DNA of 64,000 bases from Blastomussa wellsi (lineage: Eukaryota; Cnidaria; Anthozoa; Scleractinia; Plerogyridae), in contig OX393564.1 in the NCBI GenBank assembly GCA_947652115.1, positions 15,675,798-15,739,797 on the forward strand, in the 5' to 3' direction. The notes below the pieces were generated by a model. It was not told the origin of the DNA and did no database searches. It saw nothing but the letters and a program-made list of their open reading frames with translations. A program made the position numbers and the translations under genes. Positions 37,519 to 48,433 of this stretch are shown here, piece by piece. Numbering within the stretch: the first letter of the stretch is position 1; each line of letters starts with the position of its first letter.

Positions 37519-40500
37519 GTCAGTCAGTCAGTCAGTCAGTCAGTCAGTCAGTCAGTCAGTCAGCCAATCAGCCAATCAATCAATCAATCAGATTTTTAGG
37601 ACTGAATCATTTTGATTTGTTAATATAGTTTTGACAATCATTCCACATGCGTTGGATATGAGATGGATAACATCTCATATAACATCTCATATGCAACAAG
37701 CAACAGTGGAATAACGGTTTTATTAAAAGCACCGGAAGAAACACCTCAAAATCATTACAAACATTGAGAAAAAGATGTGCATGCATGGTATATGAGCTCA
37801 TATCGCCATTGCCTCTAAACCAATCAGAACTCAGGAATTGCAATATACCATAACTAGATTTTAATAATTAGTTTTATATACAGTGTGTCATAGCTGGTAT
37901 TCATGTGTAAACTAAACTTGCATTGATAATAGTTTTCTTACTTACCAATTCTCCTTTTGCCATCTTTGAAGAAGCAACCTCTCTCTCCAGTCATGTCTTC
38001 ATCATTGTCAAAATTCTGGATTGAATACAACACAGTCTTAACTTCAACCTTAAGTCTTTGATTTTCTTTTGTCCAAAATAAAGGAAATCTTTGATGAAAA
38101 TATTGGAGTGAAGCACACACAAAAAGCAGTTTGGTGTTGAAAACTAAAAGTGCGATCTGTGGCTCGTAAACCCCTTTTAGTTCTAAGAGTGATTGAATTT
38201 TTTTCCAACATAGAAAACCTGCAGCAATAAAAGCACCTTACAAGACTGAATGAGAATGACTGCGAGCTGTTAGGTGAGATTGGGAGCAAAGAAGTCATGT
38301 TACATTATGTAAGACATGTATCATATCATGTTTTGTACGAGTGAAACCTCTGAAATATTATCAGTGTTAGACTTATGTTATGATGGCACTTTCAAATTAA
38401 AATAATCAATTAAAACTGATTAAAATTTTAGTGCTAACAGATTCAACAGAGTTAATAATGCTTAGCTTAGTCTTAAATACTATTTTGTTTTGTTCATACA
38501 ATTATCTTATTTAACCATTACTGAGGGGTAAGTTATAGTCGGTTGTCTAACTCCTTGTTTCATAGTACCTGTTCCAGTTTTACCAATATATATTGTTATG
38601 AAGTTTATTATTATGATATACATACCCATTGCCAAATTGTACAGTTTTTTTACTTTGTTCTGTTATTGTAGAAATCTGAAACACTGCGTTTTGTTTGTAT
38701 AGTATTCTTGTAAAACCGGTAAATGATCATGTGAATTTTGTAATAAGATAAGCGAGTCTCTTTTATACCAATCAGAGCGAATTTGTCAAGTCGAGTCTTT
38801 TCGATTACTACGATTAAAGGAGTTAAACTATACAAGTTGTGAACCGAATTATTACGATTATTACAATTAGGGTATACTGCATGATTAATTTATTCACAAA
38901 GTAAAGTAAAAATTGCAATTTTAGTCTTAAATTCTATTATCAATTAGTAACTCTGTTTAAAAGTGTATTATTGTTAGTTTATTAATTAGCATTCACGTAT
39001 ACTGCTGAAATGTTACACTATCATGTTCAACCCATTGACTCCAAGAGATTTTTGGAAAAAGCACTTTTTTTGGACATTTGTGACATTTTTCCATCAGTTG
39101 TGAGTTAAATCTGCCCCCATATACTCAAAATTTCCTTTGCAACATGAAAACATGAATGTCTTTCCACGGGCATCGTGTTTTATGACATTTTTGCTCAGGC
39201 ATGTGCAAAAGGCGTCTTTAGGCCTTTTTCGCCATTATTTTCGCTTTTCCTTTTTCTCCTTTTCTTATCATTATGCTGCAGTTGTTGGCCTTCTACTGGG
39301 CTTGCCTTCAGTCCAAAAAGTCCTGAGAAAGTATCATCCAAACAGGAAATTCTTGCCATGGAGTAACTAAGGGTAGTCAAGGTAATTTTTCCTCCGAGTT
39401 TTTCACTCAAATTTCTAAGCATTTCTGTGTGTATTTCATGCTCAATTAACTCTGTCACTCTGATCTGGGTATCATTGGAAAGATCTTTTCCTCCTACAGA
39501 GATTGAGTATAAGTGATGCTTTTCTCGGTAAAAGATGATGACGTCAGAAGCGGAACAAAGGGAAATGTTCATCATTGCTGCTTTTGGCCGGCACGGGAGG
39601 CAATGGGTTAAGGCATAGTTTTTAAAATTATTACTTTAGTTCTCATTTATAAATATTAGTGTTTAAACCAATAAACAAAAAAACTATTATTAATAATTAA
39701 AAATATATAATACATGCATTGCTTTTATGCCTATTTTCCACAGATTTGTCATAATTATAAAATTTCTATAACAATTAAGGTTACTATGCACCTTGGGACC
39801 GGCCATTTTCGCGAAATTTGGATTTTTATGCTAATCAATAGGTCTAAGCGTGATCTTTCATCTAAAAAAAAAAAATCAAAAAAATATTTTTTTAGCGGCG
39901 GAGAAAATGCGATTTTTCGTTTTTACCGGAAGTAAAACTTTCGTTTCTGATTGACTTTTCGCTATTTTCTCGAGTTGAATTTTTCGCTAGATAGGGTGAC
40001 TTTCAAAAGCTGCAACTCAAGTGCAATTTGTTCAATTGCCGCCAAATTTGGAGAAAAGTTAGTTTAATATATAAACAACAAAAACGTGTCTGCGTATTTT
40101 TAATTTCCCAAAACTTTTTTGTTGAGAGCCATTTTTGTACGATAACTTCGATTAATTTTTGCTCTGTTTTGAAAAGGCGCTGTAACTTTTTAATGCAAAC
40201 GAATTTGACAAAACGCAGACACGGTTTTTTAGGTCTTGGGGTCCGAAAACCGGAAAACAAACCAATTAAGCAAAATATTAAATTCGCTTTGAGTTGAAGC
40301 TGTCAGAAGCCGAATCACGCGCTTGCGTTCAGACTTCGCGGAAAAATCGGCATTTCAGAATATTACAAAATGGATAGGATATTTAAAAAGCCAGCTCTAT
40401 AAGCTTTAATTTGATATAGGGTTTTAGATATCTGCGATGTAACCCGCGCGCGCTACATCGCTTCGACGCGAAACACCCCTGAAGGTGCATAGTAACCTTA

Positions 40501-41209
40501 AATTATTCAAGCATGGATGAGACAAGGGAATCTTTCTTTCTTTCTTTCAGATTGAGAAATGTAAATAAATTGTTAAACCGAATAAGTGTGGATGATTGAT
40601 GGCTGTGCATGTTAAAGTCTGACATTTAATAACAGAGAATATGGTCATGTTTTCTGTAGATAGAGTTTAAAGAACAATCAAAGACAGAAGAGTCAAGTCA
40701 AAAGTACTTTCAAGAGCATGACTGTTTTTGAATTTTCTTTAAGATAACCATTTATTTAAAAAAAACATACATGTACATGTACTGTAAAACAAAATAAACA
40801 TGATCCATACATAATTATAGCATTGTTGTTATGAATCTATTTCAGTCAGTTCATTGCAAAGTTCACAATGTAGCAGTAAATTTGGATTGATACTCATAAT
40901 CGTCTGTGTGAGCTACGTGCGCTTCAAGATTTAAATGATTAATTAATGATTTTGTCCATGATGATGTTTTAGATTAATTTAAATCAAGCATATTTTGGTT
41001 TTGGCCAATTTATAAGATAATTATTTGGAATCTTCCTTTTGTTTAATAATGGTTTGCACCTTATTTTTTAATGATCTTCATCAGAACTTTTCAATGTTTC
41101 TTTTTACTGTTCACAATTTAAATCACAGCAAATAATTTAGGTGGTTATTAAAGAACAGAACCTTGTAAATTCCATTGTAAGCTGGATCAAAAGTATTATA
41201 AGAGGCCAT
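17569..41209 (-). CDS. ANO7: ANO7-like anoctamin (TMEM16 family), copy A, complete reading frame
   Basis: Anoctamins are ten-helix membrane proteins that act as calcium-activated chloride channels or lipid scramblases. Exons in transcription order: 41162-41209, 37946-38015, 36568-36677, 36220-36327, 34436-34572, 33472-33529, 33216-33270, 31156-31211, 30433-30572, 30300-30343, 29259-29355, 28099-28207, 27293-27353, 26664-26746, 25983-26120, 25320-25478, 23997-24033, 23688-23799, 23309-23363, 22461-22558, 20335-20459, 19886-20091, 19577-19716, 18315-18405, 17569-17754. They sum to 2523 nt, 840 residues, with every phase matching. The cytoplasmic N-domain has [13 protein letters not shown] and [12 protein letters not shown]; the first helix region has [16 protein letters not shown]; a cysteine-rich loop has [14 protein letters not shown]. 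The six calcium ligands of the family are present: N584/E588 (INNVQE), E629/E632 (EYLE) and E661/D665 (FEIRID). HRTQTEYED and the [13 protein letters not shown] tail are most like vertebrate ANO7, which is about 930 residues. Whether this copy is a channel or a scramblase cannot be read from the sequence. The first listed exon has a good acceptor before its ATG (AG at 41213-41214), so an upstream 5' exon exists. Confidence 0.9.
18785..19372. mobile_element. Foldback element with about 110-bp inverted ends (copy A intron)
   Basis: The left arm from AGCCTGTTCCAGGCT to TTTTAAAATCCTCATG (about 18785-18897) matches the reverse complement of 19244-19372, which begins CATGAGGATTTTAAAACA and ends GCCTGGAACAGGCT. 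The arms differ at a modest number of sites. The centre is non-coding. Confidence 0.8.
20193..20312. repeat. CTGT/CTGC tetranucleotide microsatellite
   Basis: About 25-30 tandem tetranucleotides, mostly CTGT with a short CTGC block. On the coding strand of copy A this is an ACAG repeat. It starts about 20 bases beyond the 5' splice site of the exon 20335-20459. Confidence 0.95.
20648..20876. mobile_element. Hairpin MITE with exact 9-bp target duplication (copy A intron)
   Basis: GGGTCTCTGTAAAATGCAGG opens the element and its near-inverse ends it (TTTTACGGAGACCC). The arms are about 100 bp and built from ATGCGGATGA-type short repeats. Direct repeats GCGAACAAC flank it at 20639-20647 and 20877-20885. 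A 9-bp duplication with long inverted ends suggests a Mutator-like (MULE) family. Confidence 0.85.
20934..21184. mobile_element. Candidate MITE with TCGTCCCCA ends
   Basis: TCGTCCCCAGGG at the left and TCTGGGGACGA at the right form short inverted ends around a non-coding 250-bp body. It lies about 50 bases from the preceding MITE. No target duplication was settled. Confidence 0.5.
21627..22412. mobile_element. Large foldback element, arms near 280 bp (copy A intron)
   Basis: The left part (TTAAAATGCCTATGAAATG, then CTTATTTGAAAGGCCTTT, then GATATTCAAGATTTTCGAA, then AGTACTGAT-type sequence) reappears inverted in the right part, ending CATTTCATAGGCACTTTAAG. Similarity continues inward (ATATAGCATATCTCTG versus CAGAGATATGCTATAT; AGAAATACATCA versus its inverse). 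It ends only about 50 bases from the copy A exon at 22461-22558. Confidence 0.85.
26558..26610. repeat. TTA-type microsatellite at the end of a retroelement-like tail
   Basis: TTATTATTATTA and TTACTG runs follow GTTAAATAAAGGTATTG, as at the 3' end of some LINE or SINE copies. The preceding 26260-26557 may be its 3' UTR, but no coding part is visible. Confidence 0.6.
28898..29205. mobile_element. MITE with about 55-bp inverted ends (copy A intron)
   Basis: TTATAGAGTGGAAAAGTGTG then GACGTCACAAA and AAATTATGGGATT at the left match the inverse of AATCCCATAATTTCA, TTTGTGACGTAATC and CTTTACCACTCTATAA at the right. The centre is non-coding. TA lies at both edges. Confidence 0.75.
29694..29968. mobile_element. 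MITE with about 75-bp inverted ends (copy A intron)
   Basis: CATGGGCTATAACTTAAAG, GGAAAGTGCATGTCAAAAAT and ATGGCCATG at the left are mirrored by GGCCATTTTGTATTTTTGAC, ATGCTCTTTCCATTTCT and ATAGCCCATG at the right. The 76-codon open frame inside is incidental. Confidence 0.75.
30085..30165 (-). mobile_element. tRNA-like SINE head or tRNA pseudogene (copy A intron)
   Basis: On the minus strand a clean A box (TGGCTCAGTTGG) and B box (GGTTCAAATCC) stand in a tRNA-length stretch. The acceptor and anticodon stems do not pair properly and the sequence runs on into ATTTTTTCTGTGTCCCATGC. It is better read as a SINE promoter region than as a working tRNA gene. Confidence 0.6.
34029..34316. mobile_element. 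Foldback element with about 90-bp arms (copy A intron)
   Basis: The left arm (CCAAGCCGCTTGTCCCTCTT, then AACAAGTGGCTCTGG, then CATGATTTGATTGGCT) is matched by the inverse of the right arm (AGCCAATCAAATCATG, CCAGAGCCACTTGTT, AGAGGGACAAGCGGCT). The two arms are separated by about 95 bases. Confidence 0.8.
35322..35634 (+). mobile_element. tRNA-headed SINE, family S, copy 2 (copy A intron)
   Basis: The best-preserved copy: GCGCAGTGGCCTAATGGTTA (A box) and GGTTCGAGCC (B box), then the shared body GGGGCACTGCGCTGTG, CAGTGCCTCTCTCC, ATGGACTAGCATCCCATCC, GAGTAGAAATACTC and GCAGACTTTGCC. Confidence 0.85.
35980..36095. mobile_element. Small hairpin MITE (copy A intron)
   Basis: CTGGATCAGACTGGATC and AACTCGGATCGCTGATTT are answered by AAATCAGCGATCCGAGTT and CTGATCCGGTCTGAC. 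The short loop also contains a small inverted pair (GAATAGCAACACTTCG, TGAATAGCTGCTACTC). Confidence 0.7.
36865..36966 (-). mobile_element. Penelope-like retroelement 3' fragment, copy 1 (copy A intron)
   Basis: About 100 bases matching the 3' end of the longer copy at 58231-58564, including CTAACGCTCGAAACGTCAGC and TATCAACCGAGTTGATAAAA, ending at the shared CCAAATTATA. Orientation is by comparison with the longer copy. Confidence 0.75.
37437..37591. repeat. Compound CAAT/CAGT tetranucleotide microsatellite
   Basis: About 20 CAAT units are followed by about 11 CAGT units and a few more CAAT-type units. The 79-codon open frame through it is an artefact of the period. Confidence 0.95.
37630..37726. 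mobile_element. Palindromic MITE, family P, copy 2 (copy A intron)
   Basis: CATTCCACATGCGTTGGATA and GAGATGGATAACATCTCAT run into GCAACAAGCAACAGTGGAAT and AACGGTTTTATT. This is a shorter, partly rearranged relative of 13067-13180. Confidence 0.65.
39029..39611. mobile_element. Candidate repeat bounded by AACCCATTG / CAATGGGTT
   Basis: AACCCATTGACTCC and GGAGGCAATGGGTT are inverted ends. Inside is a 126-codon minus-strand frame (39195-39575) with no recognised domain, the longest unexplained frame in the gap between the first two exons of copy A. Confidence 0.4.
39779..40497. mobile_element. Non-autonomous element with TTAA target duplication
   Basis: The inverted ends GGTTACTATGCACCTT and AAGGTGCATAGTAACC are flanked on both sides by TTAA (39775-39778 and 40498-40501). 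TTAA duplication is typical of piggyBac-like and Kolobok elements. No transposase frame is present in the 719 bp. Confidence 0.8.
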
Positions 41210-41534
41210 TTCCTAGAGAGAGATCAGAAGAAAAAGAAGAGAGTTAAAACTGTTGCAGGTTTATGCACTAAACAAGGATGACAAGAATCAATTTTCTGAC
41301 AAAGAGAAGCATGTGGTAATGTTAAGAAAAGAGACCAGGAAAATAGACAAGCAAAGATGATAGAAAATTATCAGTTAGAAAGTGTGTTCCTCACACAGCA
41401 TGTACATGTAAACATATTTAAATTGATCATTTAGATTTTATAGTAGGCTTTTTTGCTATTGTGAAGGCTTAAAATTGGCCACATTGCATGCTTATAGACT
41501 ACTGGTAGATATTTAACAAGCTGACGTGCGCATA

Positions 41535-41605
41535 TAATTTGGTTTTATCAACTGGGTTGATAATGTCAATTGGCCACCGTAAAGAGATCCAAGAGCTGAC
41601 GTTTT
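41535..41605 (-). mobile_element. Penelope-like retroelement 3' fragment, copy 2
   Basis: 71 bases of the same 3' end, bounded by a near-perfect 15-bp direct repeat (GCTGACGTGCGCATA at 41520-41534, GCTGACGTGCACATA at 41606-41620). This is a severely 5'-truncated insertion. Confidence 0.75.
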
Positions 41606-41651
41606 GCTGACGTGCACATAGCTGAGAGTCAATACAACAGCAATAATTTCT

Positions 41652-41787
41652 GTGAAAGTGAGAAATGATCATTACAATGAATTTCCAATTTACGCAGTTG
41701 GAATAAAGAAGCTTGAAAAAATCCAGACTTCTTTATCTCAATTGCTTAAATTGGAAATTCACTGTAAACATCATTTCTCACTTTCAT
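41652..41787. mobile_element. Hairpin MITE upstream of the copy A exon at 41162
   Basis: GTGAAAGTGAGAAATGATC, then TTACAATGAATTTCCAATTT at the left, is mirrored by AAATTGGAAATTCACTGTAA and ATCATTTCTCACTTTCA at the right. Confidence 0.75.
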
Positions 41788-41829
41788 CTACATCCGCAGT
41801 TCACATATGAATTATTTCGTATATGTTAT

Positions 41830-44810
41830 ATCAACAATTTCAGTATTGCTATTTATTTACACACCCCGTGAAAGCACCAGGACCATTGTCTTATATTATC
41901 CTGGAGATTTTAAATTTAATGTTCATATTTGAGAAAGAACGATGTCATTTCGTATATCGCTGTTTCAAATTTGTTTCTAAGGCTATTTTCTGCGAAACAC
42001 ATTTTCAGGAAGAATGCAAAATAATGTCATAGGGTCAGCTTATTTGGTCATAGTGCTGGCTTCTCCTCATCTCCTTTGCAAAACAGTCCATGGGTGTTCA
42101 AATTGAATTTGTTGTATTTGAAAACCCTGATAGTGTACACTGTAGTTACCTTTGTAAACAAACAAATTTGTTGTTCGAAATTTTATTTTTAAATTGTTTC
42201 ATATTTGTGATACCACGATAACAAGGATGTACATTAAAGGATGCAGAATTTGGCAGTTAATTAGGATATGCCGATTGAAAAGAAATTGTTTAAAGCATGC
42301 ATGGATATGTCCTCAATAATTTTAATATGGAAGTGACCGACTTGAAAGCTTTTGCTCCTTCTGGCCATTTATAAATTCTCAATTTATATTTCTGTTAATT
42401 AAGACTACATTTTTTGTATTCTTAATTAACTGAAGTATATGTGCAAATAAAATGAACTTGGATTTCTTTAACATGTTACGAAGGATGAAAGATTATGTTG
42501 ATCCATGTATGCACCAGGATCGTACATGCAGTATTTGTGTCTGCTTGTCACTGTTATGGTGGCTGATGTAGTACAAATATTTAATTATTTGAAACACCTT
42601 TCATGATGTAAATAAAACTTTCAAATAGAACAGCTATATTTGACTAAAAATAGATTGATAGAAACTGACCATGCAGTTACTTTAAAGCCAATAACATTGT
42701 GGCTAAACTGACCAATCAGTTTCAACAGAACAGGCTTATAACATCATGAACTGACAGCAACTTGGAACTTGACACTGCCTATACTTCGCTATTTGTGTAA
42801 TTTAGTTTGCTTATGTTTCCTTCTTGCAATGTTATTTCATATAGAAATAATTTGTAAATTGTACAAAAAAATAAAAAACCTAAACCTCCCACCAGGACGA
42901 TCACACTCGCACTATGTGAACTACTTGTACTGATACAAACCATTTGCTATCATGCTTTGATCAGTATGTACATAATCATCTACTGGAAATAAGAACATCT
43001 TTAATAAATCAAAGGTGTTTTAAATCTGATCTGTAATGAAATTATAGCTTCACCCCAGCTTTCAAACCTCTCAAAATCCCCTTACTATTGCATTTTGAGA
43101 GAAATCAGTTAGATGTAAGGTATCAATAAACCACAAACAGAACCTTGAATTAAAGTCAGAGGTTAATTATGAGTATCTGGAATTGGACAAATTGCTTCAG
43201 GTATCTGGGCTTAATGTAGTTACATGTGACTGCCTCGAAAGCATGGTAATTGTAAAGAAAAAAACTGTAAGGCATGTGCTCTGAGAGACAACATGTATTT
43301 ACTGATGGGTCCACAGCTTAAAACTCGCATCTTTAAACTTTTGTTTTGTGATATGCATTATGGTATTTTTCAATATCATCTGATAACTAAATTGTTGAAA
43401 TGAACAGCCATTTGATTTAGTGCTAAAACAAGGCTTCTTATAATCTAGAGTGTTTTCTCTTAGTGTCTATCAAGTTTGATAATTGACTTATGGCTATGCC
43501 CCTTGACAATAGAAATGTTAAACAGCTATCTAACTTTTAACATTAGCTCTCCTCTCTTAACTGATTAAAATATGACTTCAGTTTTATTGTACAGCTGTAT
43601 GTACATAGTAACACTATTGGTTAGAACAGTGAAAACTGCTAAACTTCCAAATGGGTTAATAATTTGATGGACAGTAAATGTTGATCAAGTTCTGTATTTT
43701 CTTGATAAGACTTCCAAATTGCCATAATGTTGGTATATGTAAAAATTATCAACTTAAAATGTCATTGAATTCATTCAGGGAATGGCTCTTTTGCCCAATC
43801 CTTGTAAGGTTTCATATCAAGATTCTAACTGACAAGATATTGACAGTCAGAACTTATACTACTTGTACTATGATAAGTATCGAATTAGGTTTTTAACTGT
43901 CAGAATTACTCTGCAGGACTTGTCATATCTCCATTCTGTCAATAACAGTCAGGGATACCTGTTGAACTGCCTTATTTGCTGGCTCCTTTTGCTCACTCTG
44001 GTCTTCAGTTTCCATTCTCTACTCAGAAGTGTGACTACCTATTTTTAGATTTATTTTTGAAGCAAAAAACCCTAAACCACTCTCAGATGACAACCCTACA
44101 AGGTGATGGTCTCTCAGCAGGAGACATTGTTCACAACCTTATTGACAAATCAGTCTTAGTTTGTTTGACATTCTATCACCAAATATGTGGTGATTCTATG
44201 TTCTCCAATTAACTATTAACTCCAATATAGCTGATTTTATTTGCCAATAACAGGTACTTTTTTAAAAGGAAAGAATCAGAAATAATTTTTCAAGCAAAGA
44301 GACATTTAAGTTGCTACTTTCCTTCAGAGCATGTCATAGAATGTCAAATCTCAGAACACCTTGTCAAACGTTGAACAGGTGATACCTGTTGACATAACAA
44401 GTAGTTGCTAAACGTCTTTTCATTCACATCAATATCCCAAGACTCCAATTCCTGAACAAGATGAATGGTAGTTTGTGTGATTTAATTCAAAGAAATCTCT
44501 GAGGTTTAAAAGTTAAATAACTTAATAACATACTTTCCTTTTATCACAAATGTACTGTCAGTGACAGGTCATATCTTTGTTTGCTTTTTATTTTTAACAT
44601 AGTATTGTTGTGACTTAAACTGTAAACAGTACGATGGTGAACAACACTGACATTTTGTCCATTCCAACTAGATGCTACTACTATTTGCAACAGTTTTCAA
44701 TTTTTATAACGAAAATGTGGCCGGTTAATTTTCTCTAATTGTAAAAATACATTATTGGACGTTATCAACCAAATTGATTTATTTACTTTTGTCCACTGCA
44801 GAGGCTTTCT
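41830..44810. other. AT-rich stretch without recognised genes (5' side of copy A)
   Basis: No exon with family similarity was recognised on either strand. Open frames are short and scattered. If the exon at 48434-48472 is real, this lies within the first intron of copy A. Confidence 0.5.
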
Positions 44811-44818
44811 ATCATATC

Positions 44819-45064
44819 ACAGTGTGACTACTCTAACCAAGGCCACCCAAGCAAATTGGCGGCAAATTCTCGAGTGTGAGCTGTTCAAGTTAAAATGTGT
44901 TAAATGTTAAAAAAATTGTCTCAAATGTCTTGCTTCTGTAGTATGAACATTATATATTGCTTAGATCGCTTTTTACTGGAAATTTAATGTTAACATCAGT
45001 ACGTTTCATTCAAAAATTTGCACAAAGTTTTGTTGGGTGGCCTTGGTTAGAGTAGTCGCACTGT
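44819..45064. mobile_element. MITE with 31-bp inverted ends
   Basis: ACAGTGTGACTACTCTAACC then AAGGCCACCCAA at the left, and TTGGGTGGCCTTGGTTAGAG then TAGTCGCACTGT at the right, are inverses with one or two differences. The body is non-coding. Confidence 0.8.
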
Positions 45065-48000
45065 AAACTAAATATATATTTTATATCAAGTTATTTAGTA
45101 CACTTGGAAAAAGTCAGAATGCCAAATTATTCAAACGTTTGTCCTAAGGGGGGGCTGGCTGCATGTGGTAATTGGAAACATGCTTGTTTTGTGTGGTGAA
45201 CACAATGTTCTTTACAAACAAACTACCTGTATTTTAACTACACCCACAAAATATGAGAACACACATCTTTTGACTGTAAAATTGTTTACAAGTACATTTT
45301 TGATACTGGACAATGTCTGTGATTCGTTACTTAATTTCTAATTAACATCTAATTTGATTTTCAATATCGTTTTGTGTTTACTGGTATATGAATTGTGGGT
45401 GGGCAATGGTCGATATTGTGATGCTGGCTCCTGCTCATGGTAGTTAGAATTTAGACAGATATTTATTAATTTAGCATGACCTCTCTGTGGTTTCCTGTGA
45501 ACCAGCGTTGGTGTACATGATTTATTTTATGTCACTTTAACAATTGGCAGAAATCAATATGAAAGAAACTCCAAAAGTATTTCATAATCAAAGTTCCAGA
45601 AAAACTATGGGCTTTGGAACTTTTTTGTAAAATATAACATGCAGGACCATTATAACATCTTGAATTCTAATGCGAAAATTATGGGATTTGTAACCTTTTT
45701 TGTAATTTTGAAATCTAATGCACTTTAAAATGTAAAATTTTTTATTATTAACAAGTTAACATAAATTTGTAGATTTTGTGAAAAAAGTTAAGACTATCTG
45801 CACTGCAATCAGTTTGGTTAAAAGTTGTTTACTGTGAACTGAATCTGAAGCTCTCTCCTTGTTTCCATATTTTTATTTATAATACTTTTTGCACAATTTT
45901 TGCTTAAAGTTTGTGCTGCTTTATCAGTTATTTTAGAAATTATATTCATTTCTGTCATCTCGCCTATATACTCATTATTTGTCGAATATGATTATTTTTA
46001 ATGGATCTGACTTTGAAGATGGTTGAAGTTTTTTTTAACCCAAAGTTAAAAAAAGGTCTAAACTATCAAGATGGATTTGATGAACCAAGTGACAACACGT
46101 TACAGTGATAGCAAACAGTCCCAGTAGTGCTAACACATTGATAAATTGCATTTTAATAATTATTGATGTTTTAAAAAGCTGTTTTGGACCTTAAAAGCTT
46201 TCAAATTTATTTTATATGCTGAGATGGAAATTAAGTAATGACCAATATCAGTTTTTCTCAAACGATAATCATGCTAGAATGCTATGAAGTATGCTTTTTA
46301 GCTTTGTAGCAAACTTTTTTATACATGTATTTGACATCATGACATCAGACAGAGAAAGTTACTGGCAACATTGTGTGAAAGGTCTATATATAATTTGTAG
46401 TAATATAAGCAAATTACTAGGTTCAACTAATTAGGAGTAAGTAATTTGTAAGTGTTGACTATGGTTAATGAGGGGTGGAGACAACATGCACTGCAAGGTT
46501 TCATTAAACTTTTGAAGTAAAAATAATTAATATTTTTTTCTTTTATTTTTTATCTAGCAGGTGTCAGATATTTTTATGATAGCATGGACAGCAATGAAAA
46601 ATTCTTGACCCAGGGGAGTTTTATTGCTACAGCTCATAAAATCAAGTTCTTAAATATGCATATAGATTGAAAGATGCATTTTTAATCCATTTTAAGCTCA
46701 GAAGAAAAATCCAAGATATGATTTTTAGGCATAGATTTTAGAACTATTTTTCAATGTTAACTCACTTTCTTTTAGTTTCTGTTGTCGACCTAGAAGACGT
46801 TCAGTTGGACAATTTTATATTAGAAATACTGTAAGTTGCTAATTGTTTTCCTCTGTTTCATGCCGTGATAGTAATTGCAATTCTTTTCTAGTTGCCTGGC
46901 TTTCACAGATATGCATTGAACAATATCTTAGTCCCTCGTGATAATCGATATTTTTAGTTTAAAAAATTAATGGATGTCACTTTCAAGGAATGGTTTAATA
47001 GAATATTTCACCAGAAACAAGGCGTGGATCTTCACTTTTAAAATGCGACCGAGCTTCCATTGTCACAAATAAACGACAGCATGCGACGCAAACTCTGTCG
47101 TGCCCATTGTAAACAGAAAACAACACAAAGTAAACAAAACCTCAGTTCTCTTCCGAGAAACGTGCCACGGATATGCTAATTTTTACTCTTTCGTTTGAAA
47201 ACTGAGTAAACAACTGTAGCGGCGAAGCGTATCAAGAAATACAAAGTGGCATTTAAATTACATTTTCCGTTTTCTGTTTCCAGTCCTATGGAGGAGAACT
47301 TGCCATGTTGGGTATAATTATTTCTGGTAAACTTCATGCTGTTCGATCTCGTGTTTATAAAGTGCTTTTGTCTCCATGGAGGTACAGTGAGCCAGATGGA
47401 AAAAGATTTATGATCTTTGCGAGACCCTCCTTGGCAACGTGTTAATTTAAGATCAAAATACCTCGAGAACTGGAAGATGGAACTCTTCGAGCGTGAAAAC
47501 CACGCGGGAAAATCACTGAATTTCAGTTCAAACCAGACAATTATTTATTAATTTCGAATGCGCACCTAGCAGTTTAAAGATTCGGACAACTTTATGCCAA
47601 CATACAATTCGGTTATTACTTACGCGTAAACGAAACATTGGCAAATTGATTTTACGTTTTTCTTCCTTTTAAGTGCCCCCACCTTAAAGTTGCGCCGTCC
47701 GTTTTTTCCGCATTTTATTTATATTTGTTATTAACATGTTTTCGATGTATTGCATTGTAACTGAAGCAGAAACATTACCAAGCGTAGTACAACCCACAGA
47801 AACGGCCAAGGGTTTGATCACCAAATATTCGAAGGCAGCAATGAACGAGAAAAAAAGTCATCGAAATTTGAAATCCCCTCGCGATCAATTCAGCCAAACG
47901 CCTGCTCTCATTCATTTTTAATAACCTAACTCTCGCTGTTACTTTCGATCGATCTATGATCCAGTCGAAAAATGTTGGCTAAATAAAAAGACGAAAATGT

Positions 48001-48433
48001 TGAAAACATATAGTAGAATTTAATTTAATCATATCTCGGTTCGCCAGACGGGAGTAGAATGATAGCACCAGCGAATATTGAAATTGACATGAATGTTTGA
48101 AACCAGCACGTCTTCGATCACACAACCCGTCTTCATTGAACATTTTTAATTCACGGTTATTTTCTTTACCTTCCTTCTAACATCCCAAAAATAGACGATC
48201 GTTTGTAATATTTTTGCCTGCCCAAGTTTCGAGGAAAATCTTCGACCGGATTTTAATAAATGCGGTCGATGTAATACTTATGAAGTGTGCCAACTGGGAA
48301 CTACGGTTACTCAAGTGAGAATCCCGATTGCAGAATCAGTTTTAAAGAACGCCGCGATCGCAAGGAAGAAGAAAAAATTAACCTTAAAATTTAAACTACA
48401 AGATTTACATATAAAACAAAGAATTGTAAATAC
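45065..48433. other. AT-rich stretch without recognised genes
   Basis: No supported gene was found. A plus-strand segment at about 46775-46831 is bounded by AG and GTAAGT and is open in one frame, but it has no recognisable relative. Confidence 0.4.

Noticed and set aside
39714..40297. Several 70-90-codon frames on both strands
   Set aside because: They lie inside the TTAA-flanked non-autonomous element and show no transposase or other domain.
46775..46831. Short plus-strand exon between AG and GTAAGT, open in one frame
   Set aside because: No neighbouring plus-strand exons and no recognisable protein family. Splice-like signals alone are expected by chance over this length.
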